Source: Pseudomonadales bacterium
Lineage (GTDB): Bacteria > Pseudomonadota > Gammaproteobacteria > Pseudomonadales > Halieaceae
DNA: 64,000 nt
Direction: 5' to 3'
NCBI GenBank assembly: GCA_024234815.1
Contig: JACKNO010000003.1
Coordinates: 248,001-312,000 of the forward strand
In this document: positions 52,557-60,308 of the stretch, piece after piece
Position numbering within the stretch: position 1 is the first letter of the stretch
Layout: every line of letters begins with the position of its first letter
Program-made: the position numbers and the translations under genes
The notes under the pieces: generated by a model
Database searches by the model: none
The model's input: only the letters and a program-made list of their open reading frames with translations
Told to the model about the DNA's origin: nothing

Positions 52557-54100
52557 ACATGTCCCCGCCAAGCGGGCGGCGCGCCGGCGTGCTGCTACAC
52601 CCCACCAGCCTGCCCGGCCCCGGCTATTGCGGCGACTTCGGCATCGATGCGCGGCGCTTTGTCGACCTGGTCGCCGATGCCGGACTGCAGATATGGCAGG
52701 TGCTCCCACTGGGGCCCACTCACCCCGACGGCTGCCCCTACCAATCATTCTCGGTCCACGCCGGCAGCCCCGACCTGATAGACCTGCAATGGCTGGTGCA
52801 GCAAAATTGGCTCTCACAGGAGCTGGCGATTTCCGGCCTCCAGGACCGCGATGCCAAACGCCTTGCGCTGGACCTGGCCGCCGAGGTGTTCTTCGCGCAA
52901 CTGGAATCCACCACGGATTCGCCGATGGCTGCCGCCTACCGCGCGTTTCTTGAGACCGCCGATTTCTGGCTGGAAGACTATGTACGCTTTCACGCATTCC
53001 GAAAAGCCAATGCATTGCGCCCGTGGGCCGAATGGCCGCCGGGCCTGCGCGACCGCGAGGCGGCGGCCTGCGACAGCGCTGCCCAGGACCTGGCTCTCCT
53101 GATCAGCCAGCTGCGCTTCCGCCAGTTCGTGTTTGACTGCCAGTGGCGTGAATTGCGCCGGTATGCCAACGAGCGCGGGGTTCTGCTGTTCGGTGACATT
53201 CCCATCTACGTGCACCTCGAAAGCGCGGATGTGTGGGCCCACCAGCACCTGTTCGACCTGGACGAGGTGGGCCGGCCCGTTACTGTCACCGGCGTACCAC
53301 CGGATTATTTTTCCGCCGAAGGACAGCTCTGGGGCAACCCCCAATATAACTGGGCGCGGATGCGCGAGCGCGGGTTTGAGTGGTGGTTGCAGCGATTCGA
53401 CTCGGCGGCAAAGCAGTTCGATATTGCGCGCATAGACCACTTTCGCGCCCTGCAGGCCTACTGGGAGATTCCGGCCGACGCGGTTTCTGCCAGGGAGGGT
53501 CACTGGGTAGAGGCCCCGGGGCGGGAACTTTTGCAATTGGTGCGCGCCGGCTACCCCGAATTGAAACTGGTGGCCGAGAATCTCGGCTTCATCACCGAGG
53601 AGGTCGAAGCCCTGCGCAGGGAGTTCGACCTGCCGGGCATGGTGATCCTGCAATTTGCCTTCGACGGGAACCCGGACAACCCCTATCTCTCCCATCTCCA
53701 CGAAAGCGGCGACATCGTCTACACGGGCACCCACGACAACAATACCACGCTGGGCTGGTTCGAAAGCCTGGACGCGGCCACTCGCGAGAGGGTATACGCC
53801 TATTTCGGCAATCCCCCGGACCCCATGCCCTGGATGCTCATCCGCCAGGCGATGGCGTCCAGGGCCAGGATTGCGGTTGTTCCCTGGCAGGACTTTCTCG
53901 GCCTGGACGGGCGCCACCGCATGAACACCCCCGGCACCACCGAGGGCAACTGGCGCTGGCGTTTCGACTGGCAGCAGTTGCCCGCGCAGCTCGGCAAAAA
54001 AATACGCAAGGTGCTGGAGGAAAATACTCGCGGGCCGGGTACGTCGCCGGCGACGCCGATTGCCGCGAGCACGCCTGGCAGCCAGATTAAGTCCGCATAA
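52553..54100 (+). CDS. malQ: 4-alpha-glucanotransferase
   Basis: GH77 amylomaltase/D-enzyme of 515 residues that transfers alpha-1,4-glucan segments between maltooligosaccharides. It is the plant/Thermus-type short form starting RRAGVLLHPTSLPGPGYCGDFG. The nucleophile Asp is in FDIARIDHFRAL, acid/base Glu in LVAENLGFITEEV, and the third Asp in YTGTHDNNTTLGW. It overlaps the GH57 gene by ATGA and ends the glgC-GH57-malQ operon. With glgP it would process liberated linear glucans. Confidence 0.95.
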   Translation: MNMSPPSGRRAGVLLHPTSLPGPGYCGDFGIDARRFVDLVADAGLQIWQVLPLGPTHPDGCPYQSFSVHAGSPDLIDLQWLVQQNWLSQELAISGLQDRDAKRLALDLAAEVFFAQLESTTDSPMAAAYRAFLETADFWLEDYVRFHAFRKANALRPWAEWPPGLRDREAAACDSAAQDLALLISQLRFRQFVFDCQWRELRRYANERGVLLFGDIPIYVHLESADVWAHQHLFDLDEVGRPVTVTGVPPDYFSAEGQLWGNPQYNWARMRERGFEWWLQRFDSAAKQFDIARIDHFRALQAYWEIPADAVSAREGHWVEAPGRELLQLVRAGYPELKLVAENLGFITEEVEALRREFDLPGMVILQFAFDGNPDNPYLSHLHESGDIVYTGTHDNNTTLGWFESLDAATRERVYAYFGNPPDPMPWMLIRQAMASRARIAVVPWQDFLGLDGRHRMNTPGTTEGNWRWRFDWQQLPAQLGKKIRKVLEENTRGPGTSPATPIAASTPGSQIKSA

Positions 54101-54230
54101 GTCGCTGCCGTTTGACCCACTGCCCCGCCCTCCTGCATCTCTGAATTTGCCACCTTCCCGCCCCGGGTCTGTCCCGAACCGGAAGCAATAACACCCACAC
54201 GACCAGATTGCGCCCGGGCAAGCCATCCGT

Positions 54231-54260
54231 TTTAAAAGTATACATTTGTCTACTTTTAAA
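54231..54260 (+). promoter_or_regulatory. 30-bp palindromic operator upstream of the P450 gene
   Basis: TTTAAAAGTA (54231-54240) and TACTTTTAAA (54251-54260) are perfect inverted repeats. Including the inner bases (TACA/TGTC) the arms pair at 13 of 14 positions around a TT centre. Size and symmetry suit a TetR- or MarR/GntR-type dimeric repressor. It overlaps the -35 element of the candidate promoter. Confidence 0.65.
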
Positions 54261-54274
54261 GGACTTGCTAGACT
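54246..54274 (+). promoter_or_regulatory. Candidate P450-cluster promoter
   Basis: TTGTCT (54246-54251) and TAGACT (54269-54274) are separated by 17 bp, each matching the sigma-70 consensus at 4 of 6 bases. The -35 lies inside the right half of the palindrome. The resulting leader to the P450 start would be about 65 nt. Confidence 0.5.
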
Positions 54275-54345
54275 ACCGCCTCGCAGCCGTTGCAGCGCAC
54301 TTTCGCGGCAGCACGGGCCGCCGGGCAGGTACTGAGGAAAACAAG

Positions 54346-55590
54346 ATGACGAATACAGCGGAAACTCTCGCACCCATAGAGCAACTGTTCGATCCCAACT
54401 CCGCCGAGTACATGGCAGATCCCATCCCCCAGTGCCTCGCCCTGATGCGCAGGGGCCGGCTGGTGTGGTACGAACCCTGGCAGGCCTGGATCATGACCCG
54501 TATGCCGGACATCATGGCCTGCTGGAAAGAAGAACCCCTGTCCTCGGACTTCTACGACTGGGAATTCGCCCCGGCGCGACCGCCGGAAGACCAGTGGAGC
54601 AACTTTGAACGGGCACTGATAGGGCACAGCCTGCTGGCGGACCACGACCACCACCGCCTGGTGCGCAGGGTTACCGCGCCCGCCTTTTCCCGCAATGTGG
54701 TGGACTCCATCCAGCGCAAGATCGAACCCGATGTAAAGCGCCTGTTCGATGAACTGGGCACCCCTGAGAGCTTTGATTACATAGACAAAATTGCCGCCCA
54801 TATCCCGTTCATCTCCATCACCCGGATGGTCGGCATTCCGGAAAAGTACTGGCCCGACATCAAGCAGGTCATCATGACCTTTACCGAGACCTGGAACCCG
54901 ACGATTTCCGACGAGCGCAGGGAGAAGGCGCGGCAGGACAGCAACCGCGCCATCGATATTCTGAAACTGGTGATCGCGGAGCGCCGCCAGGCTCCCGTGC
55001 AGGATGACTTTCTCAGTACCCTGTTGAAGATCGAGAAGGAGAACGCGGGTTTCGAGGAGGGCGATATCATTACCCTGATCCTGGCCCTCATCGGCGCCGG
55101 TGCCGACACCACCCTGGTAGCCCAGCAATGGTCAGTGTACGCCCTGCTGAAACACAAGGACCAGGTGCCGAGGGCGCTGGCCTCGCCGGACGCATTCACC
55201 AATGCATTCAGTGAGATCAGCCGCTGGGGGACCGCATCGAAGATGGGCTTCGCCCGTTACGCCCCTCGAGACATGGAGATTCTCGGACAGCAGGTGCGCA
55301 AGGGCCAGATGGTGCTGATGATGCCCCACCTGAAAGACCACGACCCGGAATACTACGATCACCCTGAAGTATTTGACGTGGAGCGGGAGTTCAACCCGGA
55401 TGTGCTGTTCGGCTACGGCCCGCGCTTCTGCATCGGGGCGTCCCTGGCCAAGCGCCAGTTGTACCTCACCATTTCGGAACTTTTCCGGCGTTTTCCCGAT
55501 CTGGAACTGGACGGCGAGCCGGAGCGCGATGGCAGCGACCACAATGCGGTGGTGTTCAAGCGGTTGATGCTGAAGACCAACTGTAAATGA
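54346..55590 (+). CDS. Cytochrome P450, soluble bacterial class I type
   Basis: A 414-residue heme monooxygenase needing external ferredoxin and reductase, neither of which is in the window. Motifs: C-helix DHDHHRLVRR (about 99-108), I-helix ALIGAGADTT (247-256), ExxR as EISR (290-293), and heme-binding FGYGPRFCIG (355-364) with thiolate Cys362. No membrane anchor is present. The ATG at 54346 has GAGGAA just upstream; a longer in-frame start at 54208 would overlap the promoter and palindrome. First gene of a six-gene rightward cluster. Confidence 0.95.
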   Translation: MTNTAETLAPIEQLFDPNSAEYMADPIPQCLALMRRGRLVWYEPWQAWIMTRMPDIMACWKEEPLSSDFYDWEFAPARPPEDQWSNFERALIGHSLLADHDHHRLVRRVTAPAFSRNVVDSIQRKIEPDVKRLFDELGTPESFDYIDKIAAHIPFISITRMVGIPEKYWPDIKQVIMTFTETWNPTISDERREKARQDSNRAIDILKLVIAERRQAPVQDDFLSTLLKIEKENAGFEEGDIITLILALIGAGADTTLVAQQWSVYALLKHKDQVPRALASPDAFTNAFSEISRWGTASKMGFARYAPRDMEILGQQVRKGQMVLMMPHLKDHDPEYYDHPEVFDVEREFNPDVLFGYGPRFCIGASLAKRQLYLTISELFRRFPDLELDGEPERDGSDHNAVVFKRLMLKTNCK

Positions 55591-55651
55591 GCCGGGGAAA
55601 AATACCTGTCCAAACGGGGTGAGACTCCATTAAACTTGGCGCCAGAAATCG

Positions 55652-55667
55652 GGCCCGCTGGCGGGCC
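55652..55667 (+). other. GC-rich hairpin between the P450 gene and fadL-like gene
   Basis: GGCCCG and CGGGCC form a 6-bp stem with CTGG loop. There is no following T-run, so it is more likely an attenuating or RNA-processing structure than a full terminator; it could lower expression of downstream genes relative to the P450. Confidence 0.35.
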
Positions 55668-55698
55668 GTATCCGGTTAGTAATCCTTGGGGAGCATCA

Positions 55699-56937
55699 AT
55701 GAAGAAATCCATCCTGGGCTGTGCGGTCGCAGCCGTGCTGGTAAATGCGAGCAACACTATTGCCGGCGGCCTGTGGCTGAATGAATACGGCGATTTCTCC
55801 GGCGGACGCGCCAGCGCGGGGGCGGGAGCAGGCCTGGACGGGGCCGAATCCATCATACACAACCCCGCCAGCTCCACGCGCCTGAAGGGCAACACGCTGT
55901 TCGCATCCGGCGGCGTGATGGTGCCAGACATCAAGTTTGACCTGGATTACACCACCCCGGAACTGGGCACCGGCAATGGCGGTCAGGCCGGGGAGACGCC
56001 CCCTGGCGCTACCGCGGCCTATGTCTACGATCTCAACTCCGAGCGCTGGAGCACCGGTTTGTATATGGTTGGCCTGGCAGGTGCAGGCCTGGATTATGAC
56101 GACGACTGGGCCGGGCGCTACCAGGCCACCGAGGTGACCGTTTTGCTCGCCGCGATAGTCCCGACTCTGGCCTACAAGGTCACCGACCGACTCTCGGTGG
56201 GCGCCGGCGTCCAGTACTGGTACTCCAATCTGAATGTCCACATGGATCTGCCGCACGCCGAGCATGACGCAGACGATCTCAAGGCCTCAGTCAATGGTGA
56301 CGACACCGGCTTTGCCTTCACGCTGGGCACCATGTATGAGCTGACCGACCGCACCCGCTTCGGCCTCACCTACCAAAGCGAAGTGAAAGCCAAGTATGAC
56401 GGCGATCTCAAGGTGGTCTCTCCTGTGGGTGATCCTGTACCCGTCGATATTTCGAAGGGAGTTTCGGTCAAGTCCGAACTCGATTTCGCCGAGTTCGTCC
56501 GGTTTGCCATGCACCACCGCATGGACGACAAGTGGGCTGTGAATCTCACACTCGGCTGGGACAACTGGAGCCAACTGGGTGATGTGCCCCTCGCCACCGC
56601 CAGTCGTGGCGGCTCGATACCCACCAAATGGCGGGACACTTACCACTACGCCTGGGGCGTGGAATACCAGTTGGACAAGCGCTGGGCATTCACCAGTGGC
56701 GTCTCCTATGACACCAACCCGGTCGACAAGGAAAACCGCAACGCCCAGCTGCCGGTGGATCGCCAGATCCACCTGGCATTCGGCACTCGCTACGCCATCA
56801 AGGAGACACTCACTGTTGGCGGATATGTCGTGTACCAGGACCTGGGTAAATCCAGGATTGCGTCGGAAAACTTCGGCGGCCAGTACCGGGACAACAGCGT
56901 GGTGGCACTGGCAGCCAACGTAAACTGGACGTTCTAG
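55699..56937 (+). CDS. FadL/TodX/OmpP1-family outer-membrane channel
   Basis: A 412-residue outer-membrane protein that takes up hydrophobic molecules (long-chain fatty acids, alkanes, aromatics). The signal peptide MKKSILGCAVAAVLVNASNTIA is followed by a FadL hatch-like N-terminus (GGLWLNEYGDFSGGRASAGAGAG, with HNPASSTRL). Beta strands of alternating aromatic residues follow and it ends in Phe (VNWTF). The ATG at 55699 has GGGGAG upstream. Context with a P450 suggests import of its substrate (inference). Confidence 0.9.
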   Translation: MKKSILGCAVAAVLVNASNTIAGGLWLNEYGDFSGGRASAGAGAGLDGAESIIHNPASSTRLKGNTLFASGGVMVPDIKFDLDYTTPELGTGNGGQAGETPPGATAAYVYDLNSERWSTGLYMVGLAGAGLDYDDDWAGRYQATEVTVLLAAIVPTLAYKVTDRLSVGAGVQYWYSNLNVHMDLPHAEHDADDLKASVNGDDTGFAFTLGTMYELTDRTRFGLTYQSEVKAKYDGDLKVVSPVGDPVPVDISKGVSVKSELDFAEFVRFAMHHRMDDKWAVNLTLGWDNWSQLGDVPLATASRGGSIPTKWRDTYHYAWGVEYQLDKRWAFTSGVSYDTNPVDKENRNAQLPVDRQIHLAFGTRYAIKETLTVGGYVVYQDLGKSRIASENFGGQYRDNSVVALAANVNWTF

Positions 56938-56963
56938 AGCGCGGCAAGCACTACGGGTGACAC

Positions 56964-58451
56964 ATGTGCAAATCCGGGCGCTTGCACGCTTCATATCCTG
57001 AGCGCAGCGGGATTCTGCAGGCCACCCTGCACCAGCTTACGCTGGTGCTGGTGCTGGCGCTGGCAGGCTGTTCCACCATCCTTCCTCCCGACAATAAAGC
57101 CATAACGCGGATCGGCGAAAACGCCAGCTACCCGCCCATCAAGCGGGCGCAACAATCCGAAGGGGACACCCTTGTCCTGCTGGCTTTTTCGGGCGGAGGC
57201 ACCCGGGCCGCGGCCCTGTCCTACGGAGTCATGCAGGAGTTGCGGGACACCCTCATCCAGAGCAATGGCGAGACTGTGCGCCTGCTGGACGAGGTCGACA
57301 CCATTTCCTCAGTCTCGGGAGGCAGTTTTACCGCCGCCTACTATGGCCTGTATCGCGACAGGTTGTTCGAGGACTATGAGAAAGACTTCCTGCGCCAGGG
57401 AGTGCAACAGGCGCTGATCACGCAGCTGTTCAACCCGATGCACTGGATTCGCAGCGGATTCTACGGCTTCAACCGCACCGAGATGGCGATCGATTACTAC
57501 AACCGCATCATGTTCGATGGTGCAACCTTCGCCGACATGGCGAAAAATGGCCCACCCTATATCGTCATCAACGCCACCGACCTGGGCAACGGGCTGCGCT
57601 TCTCCTTTTCCCGGGCGATGTTTGACCTGATCTGTACAGACCTTGGCAGTTACCCTGTAGCGCGCGCGGTCACGGCTTCATCGGCGGTACCGGTCGCATT
57701 TCCGCCGGTTGTGCTGACCAACCACGCCTCGGAGTGCGAGGTCGACGCGCAGCAGGAATGGCAAATGCTGCAGGAGTTGGCACCGGATACCGCGGTCCAG
57801 CGCCGTATCGTCGACGGTCTCAAGTCCTATCGCGATTCGCAAAATCGCAAGTATATCCACCTGGTGGACGGCGGGGTGGCGGACAATCTCGGCCTGCGTG
57901 TAATGATAGACCGGGTAGAGAGTCTCAACGCACAGCGACTGCATGCACTCGCCCACGAGCATCCCGGGAGTATCCTCGTAATCCTGGTCAACGCCGAAGT
58001 CAGCCCCGAACGACTTATCGAAAAGTCCTATGGAACGCCCTCTCTATCCGTGACCATGGACGCGGTCACCAGCGCCCAGTTTGAAAGCTATAATCGCGAA
58101 ACCCTCGACCGATTCAGGGATATGATGACCGCTTTGTCGGAAGCCTCCGCGGAGGACGGCCTGCCGACCAGGACCTATTTTTCGCAGGTCAGCTTCAAGC
58201 ACATAAAAAGCACCGAGATCAACCGGATGCTGAATGCACTGCCCACCGCACTGGAGCTGGACGATATCGATGTCGATCGCCTGATCCTGGCAGGCCGGCT
58301 GATTCTCCGCAATGAACCGGCGTTCCAGGCCTTCAAGCAGGAGCACCACGCCAGTCTGGCGGAGGGTGCGATCACTGAAGAAGCCCTGTGTCGGTATTTC
58401 GACCACCCCACCTGTTCGGGGACGCACCGCCCCGGGTCGCAGGGCAGGTAA
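56964..58451 (+). CDS. Patatin-like phospholipase lipoprotein
   Basis: A 495-residue predicted lipoprotein with lipobox LALAGC (Cys36), placing a patatin domain in the periplasm or outer membrane. The oxyanion motif FSGGGTRAAA (75-84) and late DGGVADNLG (catalytic Asp) are intact. The nucleophile motif reads SSVSGGS, so Ser118 is present but the first Gly of GxSxG is Ser. The substrate (lipid ester) is unknown. It lies 26 bp after the FadL-like gene. Confidence 0.88.
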   Translation: MCKSGRLHASYPERSGILQATLHQLTLVLVLALAGCSTILPPDNKAITRIGENASYPPIKRAQQSEGDTLVLLAFSGGGTRAAALSYGVMQELRDTLIQSNGETVRLLDEVDTISSVSGGSFTAAYYGLYRDRLFEDYEKDFLRQGVQQALITQLFNPMHWIRSGFYGFNRTEMAIDYYNRIMFDGATFADMAKNGPPYIVINATDLGNGLRFSFSRAMFDLICTDLGSYPVARAVTASSAVPVAFPPVVLTNHASECEVDAQQEWQMLQELAPDTAVQRRIVDGLKSYRDSQNRKYIHLVDGGVADNLGLRVMIDRVESLNAQRLHALAHEHPGSILVILVNAEVSPERLIEKSYGTPSLSVTMDAVTSAQFESYNRETLDRFRDMMTALSEASAEDGLPTRTYFSQVSFKHIKSTEINRMLNALPTALELDDIDVDRLILAGRLILRNEPAFQAFKQEHHASLAEGAITEEALCRYFDHPTCSGTHRPGSQGR

Positions 58452-58554
58452 AGCACCCTTCCCGCGGCCGTCCGTCCGACCAGCCGCCAACGATGACTGC
58501 CACAGGCGATACTGGCATACTCCCAGTTCAGGATTTCCAGTGGAGGAACCACAC

Positions 58555-60306
58555 ATGCGCTCTATACACCGCCTTCTACTGCCGCTGTTGTTCGCGCCCC
58601 TGTGTAGCGCCGCAACGCTGCAGGTGAAAGACGATCAGGGCCGCCCTCTCGCCCAGGTCATGGTGACCCAGTCGCCGCTAGCCCAACCCGAGGCGGACCT
58701 CAGTGACGATGGCTACGCCCCGGACGGCGTCACCAATACCAGTGCAGAAGTGGTCACCCGATTCACCAATGCGGCGGGCGAAGTCAGCTTTGACCCGCCC
58801 GCCCGGCCGGTAAGCTACCGCGCCCGCGCCCAGGGATACGTGGACGTAAACTTTCCCGCCATAGAGGATGAGTTGGTGATGCAGCGCATGACTCCGGAAC
58901 AGGAGATCGCGAGTTACCCCTCGAATGTCTGGCTGTCGCAACTGGATTTCGGCGGCGACCAGGAATTGAAAAAGACCTTCCAGCTCAACTGTGCCTTCTG
59001 TCACCAGCAGGCCTCCGCCTTCATGCGCAATGAACGCACCGAGGAGCAGTGGCTGAGCGTAATCGAGCGGATGAACACCTACGGCGCCCGCCTGCCAACG
59101 GAAGACCACAAGAAAGTGGCGAGCCTGCTGCGCGAGGAATACCGACGTTTGCGCGAGCACCCCGAAACCGTGCCGGCGCCACGACCCTGGGAGGGCCACC
59201 TGTCTGAGGTAGAAATCACCGAGTGGCCAATCGGTGACGGGTTTTCCCAGATGCACGACTTTCTCGTGCACCCCAACGGCTATGTCTACATTGGCGACAA
59301 CCTGTTCGACCGCATCTACCAACTGGACCCGGCCTCCGGTGAGTACACGGTGTACAAGGTACCGCACGATGAAGACATGGGCCTCGGCGGAATCATGGGC
59401 AACCGCTTCAAGGTATTCCCCAAGATGTACAACTACATGGGTGTGCACTCCTTCGCCTACTCGAAGAAAGACGGCAATATATTCATAACGCCTTCCATGC
59501 AGCAGGCGCTGCTGGAATTCGATATAAAGACCAGGAAATTCATTACCCACCACATGCCCGAGGGCTACTACCCCCATACCATCAGGGTCGACGACAAGGA
59601 CCGGGTCTGGTTCACCCTGGCCCTGTCCTCGCAGGTGGCGATGTTCGACCGCAGCAAGAAGACTTTCACCGTGTACGACCTGCCGGCCCGTGGCGTGAAG
59701 GAATGGCTGATACTCAAATCCCTGCCAATCATGTTCAGCATCAGCCCCGAAAGCCGCCCGCAACCGGATCCGGACCGGGAGGGCACAGGCCTGCCCATGC
59801 CCTATGGAATCGACATCACACCCGACGGCATGGTGTGGGTGGCCAGGCTCTATGCCAATGACCTTGCGTGCATCGACCCGGACAGCGGTGAGATCACCAT
59901 GATCGACTTCCCCTACGAGGGCCCCCGGCGACTGCGCGCCGATGCCGATGGCAATCTGTGGATCGTCGCCTTCCAGGATTCGCTGCTGGTGAAATATGCG
60001 CCATCCACCGGTGAATTCACCAGTTACAAACTGCCGGTGATCAACGAGGTGCCCTACGCCCTGAATGTTGATCGCGAGCGCGGCGTGGTCTGGGTGAACG
60101 GCAACCAGTCGGATACCATCCTGTCCTTCGATATCGCCAGCGAGGAATGGCGGGTGTATCCCATGCCGCGGCAGCGCTTCTTCACCCGTGACATCGAGAT
60201 CTCCGAAGAGGACGGTGCCGTATTCACCACCAATTCCCACTTTCCCACCTGGCAATCCGAGGGCGGCGTGCCCACCCTGCTGCGTATCACGCCGCTGGAA
60301 GAGTAA
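58555..60306 (+). CDS. Secreted beta-propeller protein (Vgb/streptogramin lyase-like) with c-type heme motif
   Basis: A 583-residue exported protein (signal peptide about 1-19). An Ig-like/carboxypeptidase-regulatory-type domain (TLQVKDDQGRPLAQVMVTQ) is followed by a heme-binding CAFCH (146-150). Then a multi-bladed propeller of the virginiamycin B lyase-like type has repeats such as GNLWIVAFQDSLLVKYAP and PYGIDITPDGMVWVA. This combination is uncommon; streptogramin lyases have no heme, so lyase activity is not implied. The ATG at 58555 has GGAGGA upstream. It is 2 bp before the PQQ dehydrogenase gene. Confidence 0.87.
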   Translation: MRSIHRLLLPLLFAPLCSAATLQVKDDQGRPLAQVMVTQSPLAQPEADLSDDGYAPDGVTNTSAEVVTRFTNAAGEVSFDPPARPVSYRARAQGYVDVNFPAIEDELVMQRMTPEQEIASYPSNVWLSQLDFGGDQELKKTFQLNCAFCHQQASAFMRNERTEEQWLSVIERMNTYGARLPTEDHKKVASLLREEYRRLREHPETVPAPRPWEGHLSEVEITEWPIGDGFSQMHDFLVHPNGYVYIGDNLFDRIYQLDPASGEYTVYKVPHDEDMGLGGIMGNRFKVFPKMYNYMGVHSFAYSKKDGNIFITPSMQQALLEFDIKTRKFITHHMPEGYYPHTIRVDDKDRVWFTLALSSQVAMFDRSKKTFTVYDLPARGVKEWLILKSLPIMFSISPESRPQPDPDREGTGLPMPYGIDITPDGMVWVARLYANDLACIDPDSGEITMIDFPYEGPRRLRADADGNLWIVAFQDSLLVKYAPSTGEFTSYKLPVINEVPYALNVDRERGVVWVNGNQSDTILSFDIASEEWRVYPMPRQRFFTRDIEISEEDGAVFTTNSHFPTWQSEGGVPTLLRITPLEE

Positions 60307-60308
60307 GC

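Noticed and set aside
58555..60306. Annotation as virginiamycin B (streptogramin) lyase resistance enzyme
   Set aside because: Only the propeller fold is similar; the c-type heme motif, signal peptide and PQQ context do not fit antibiotic inactivation.
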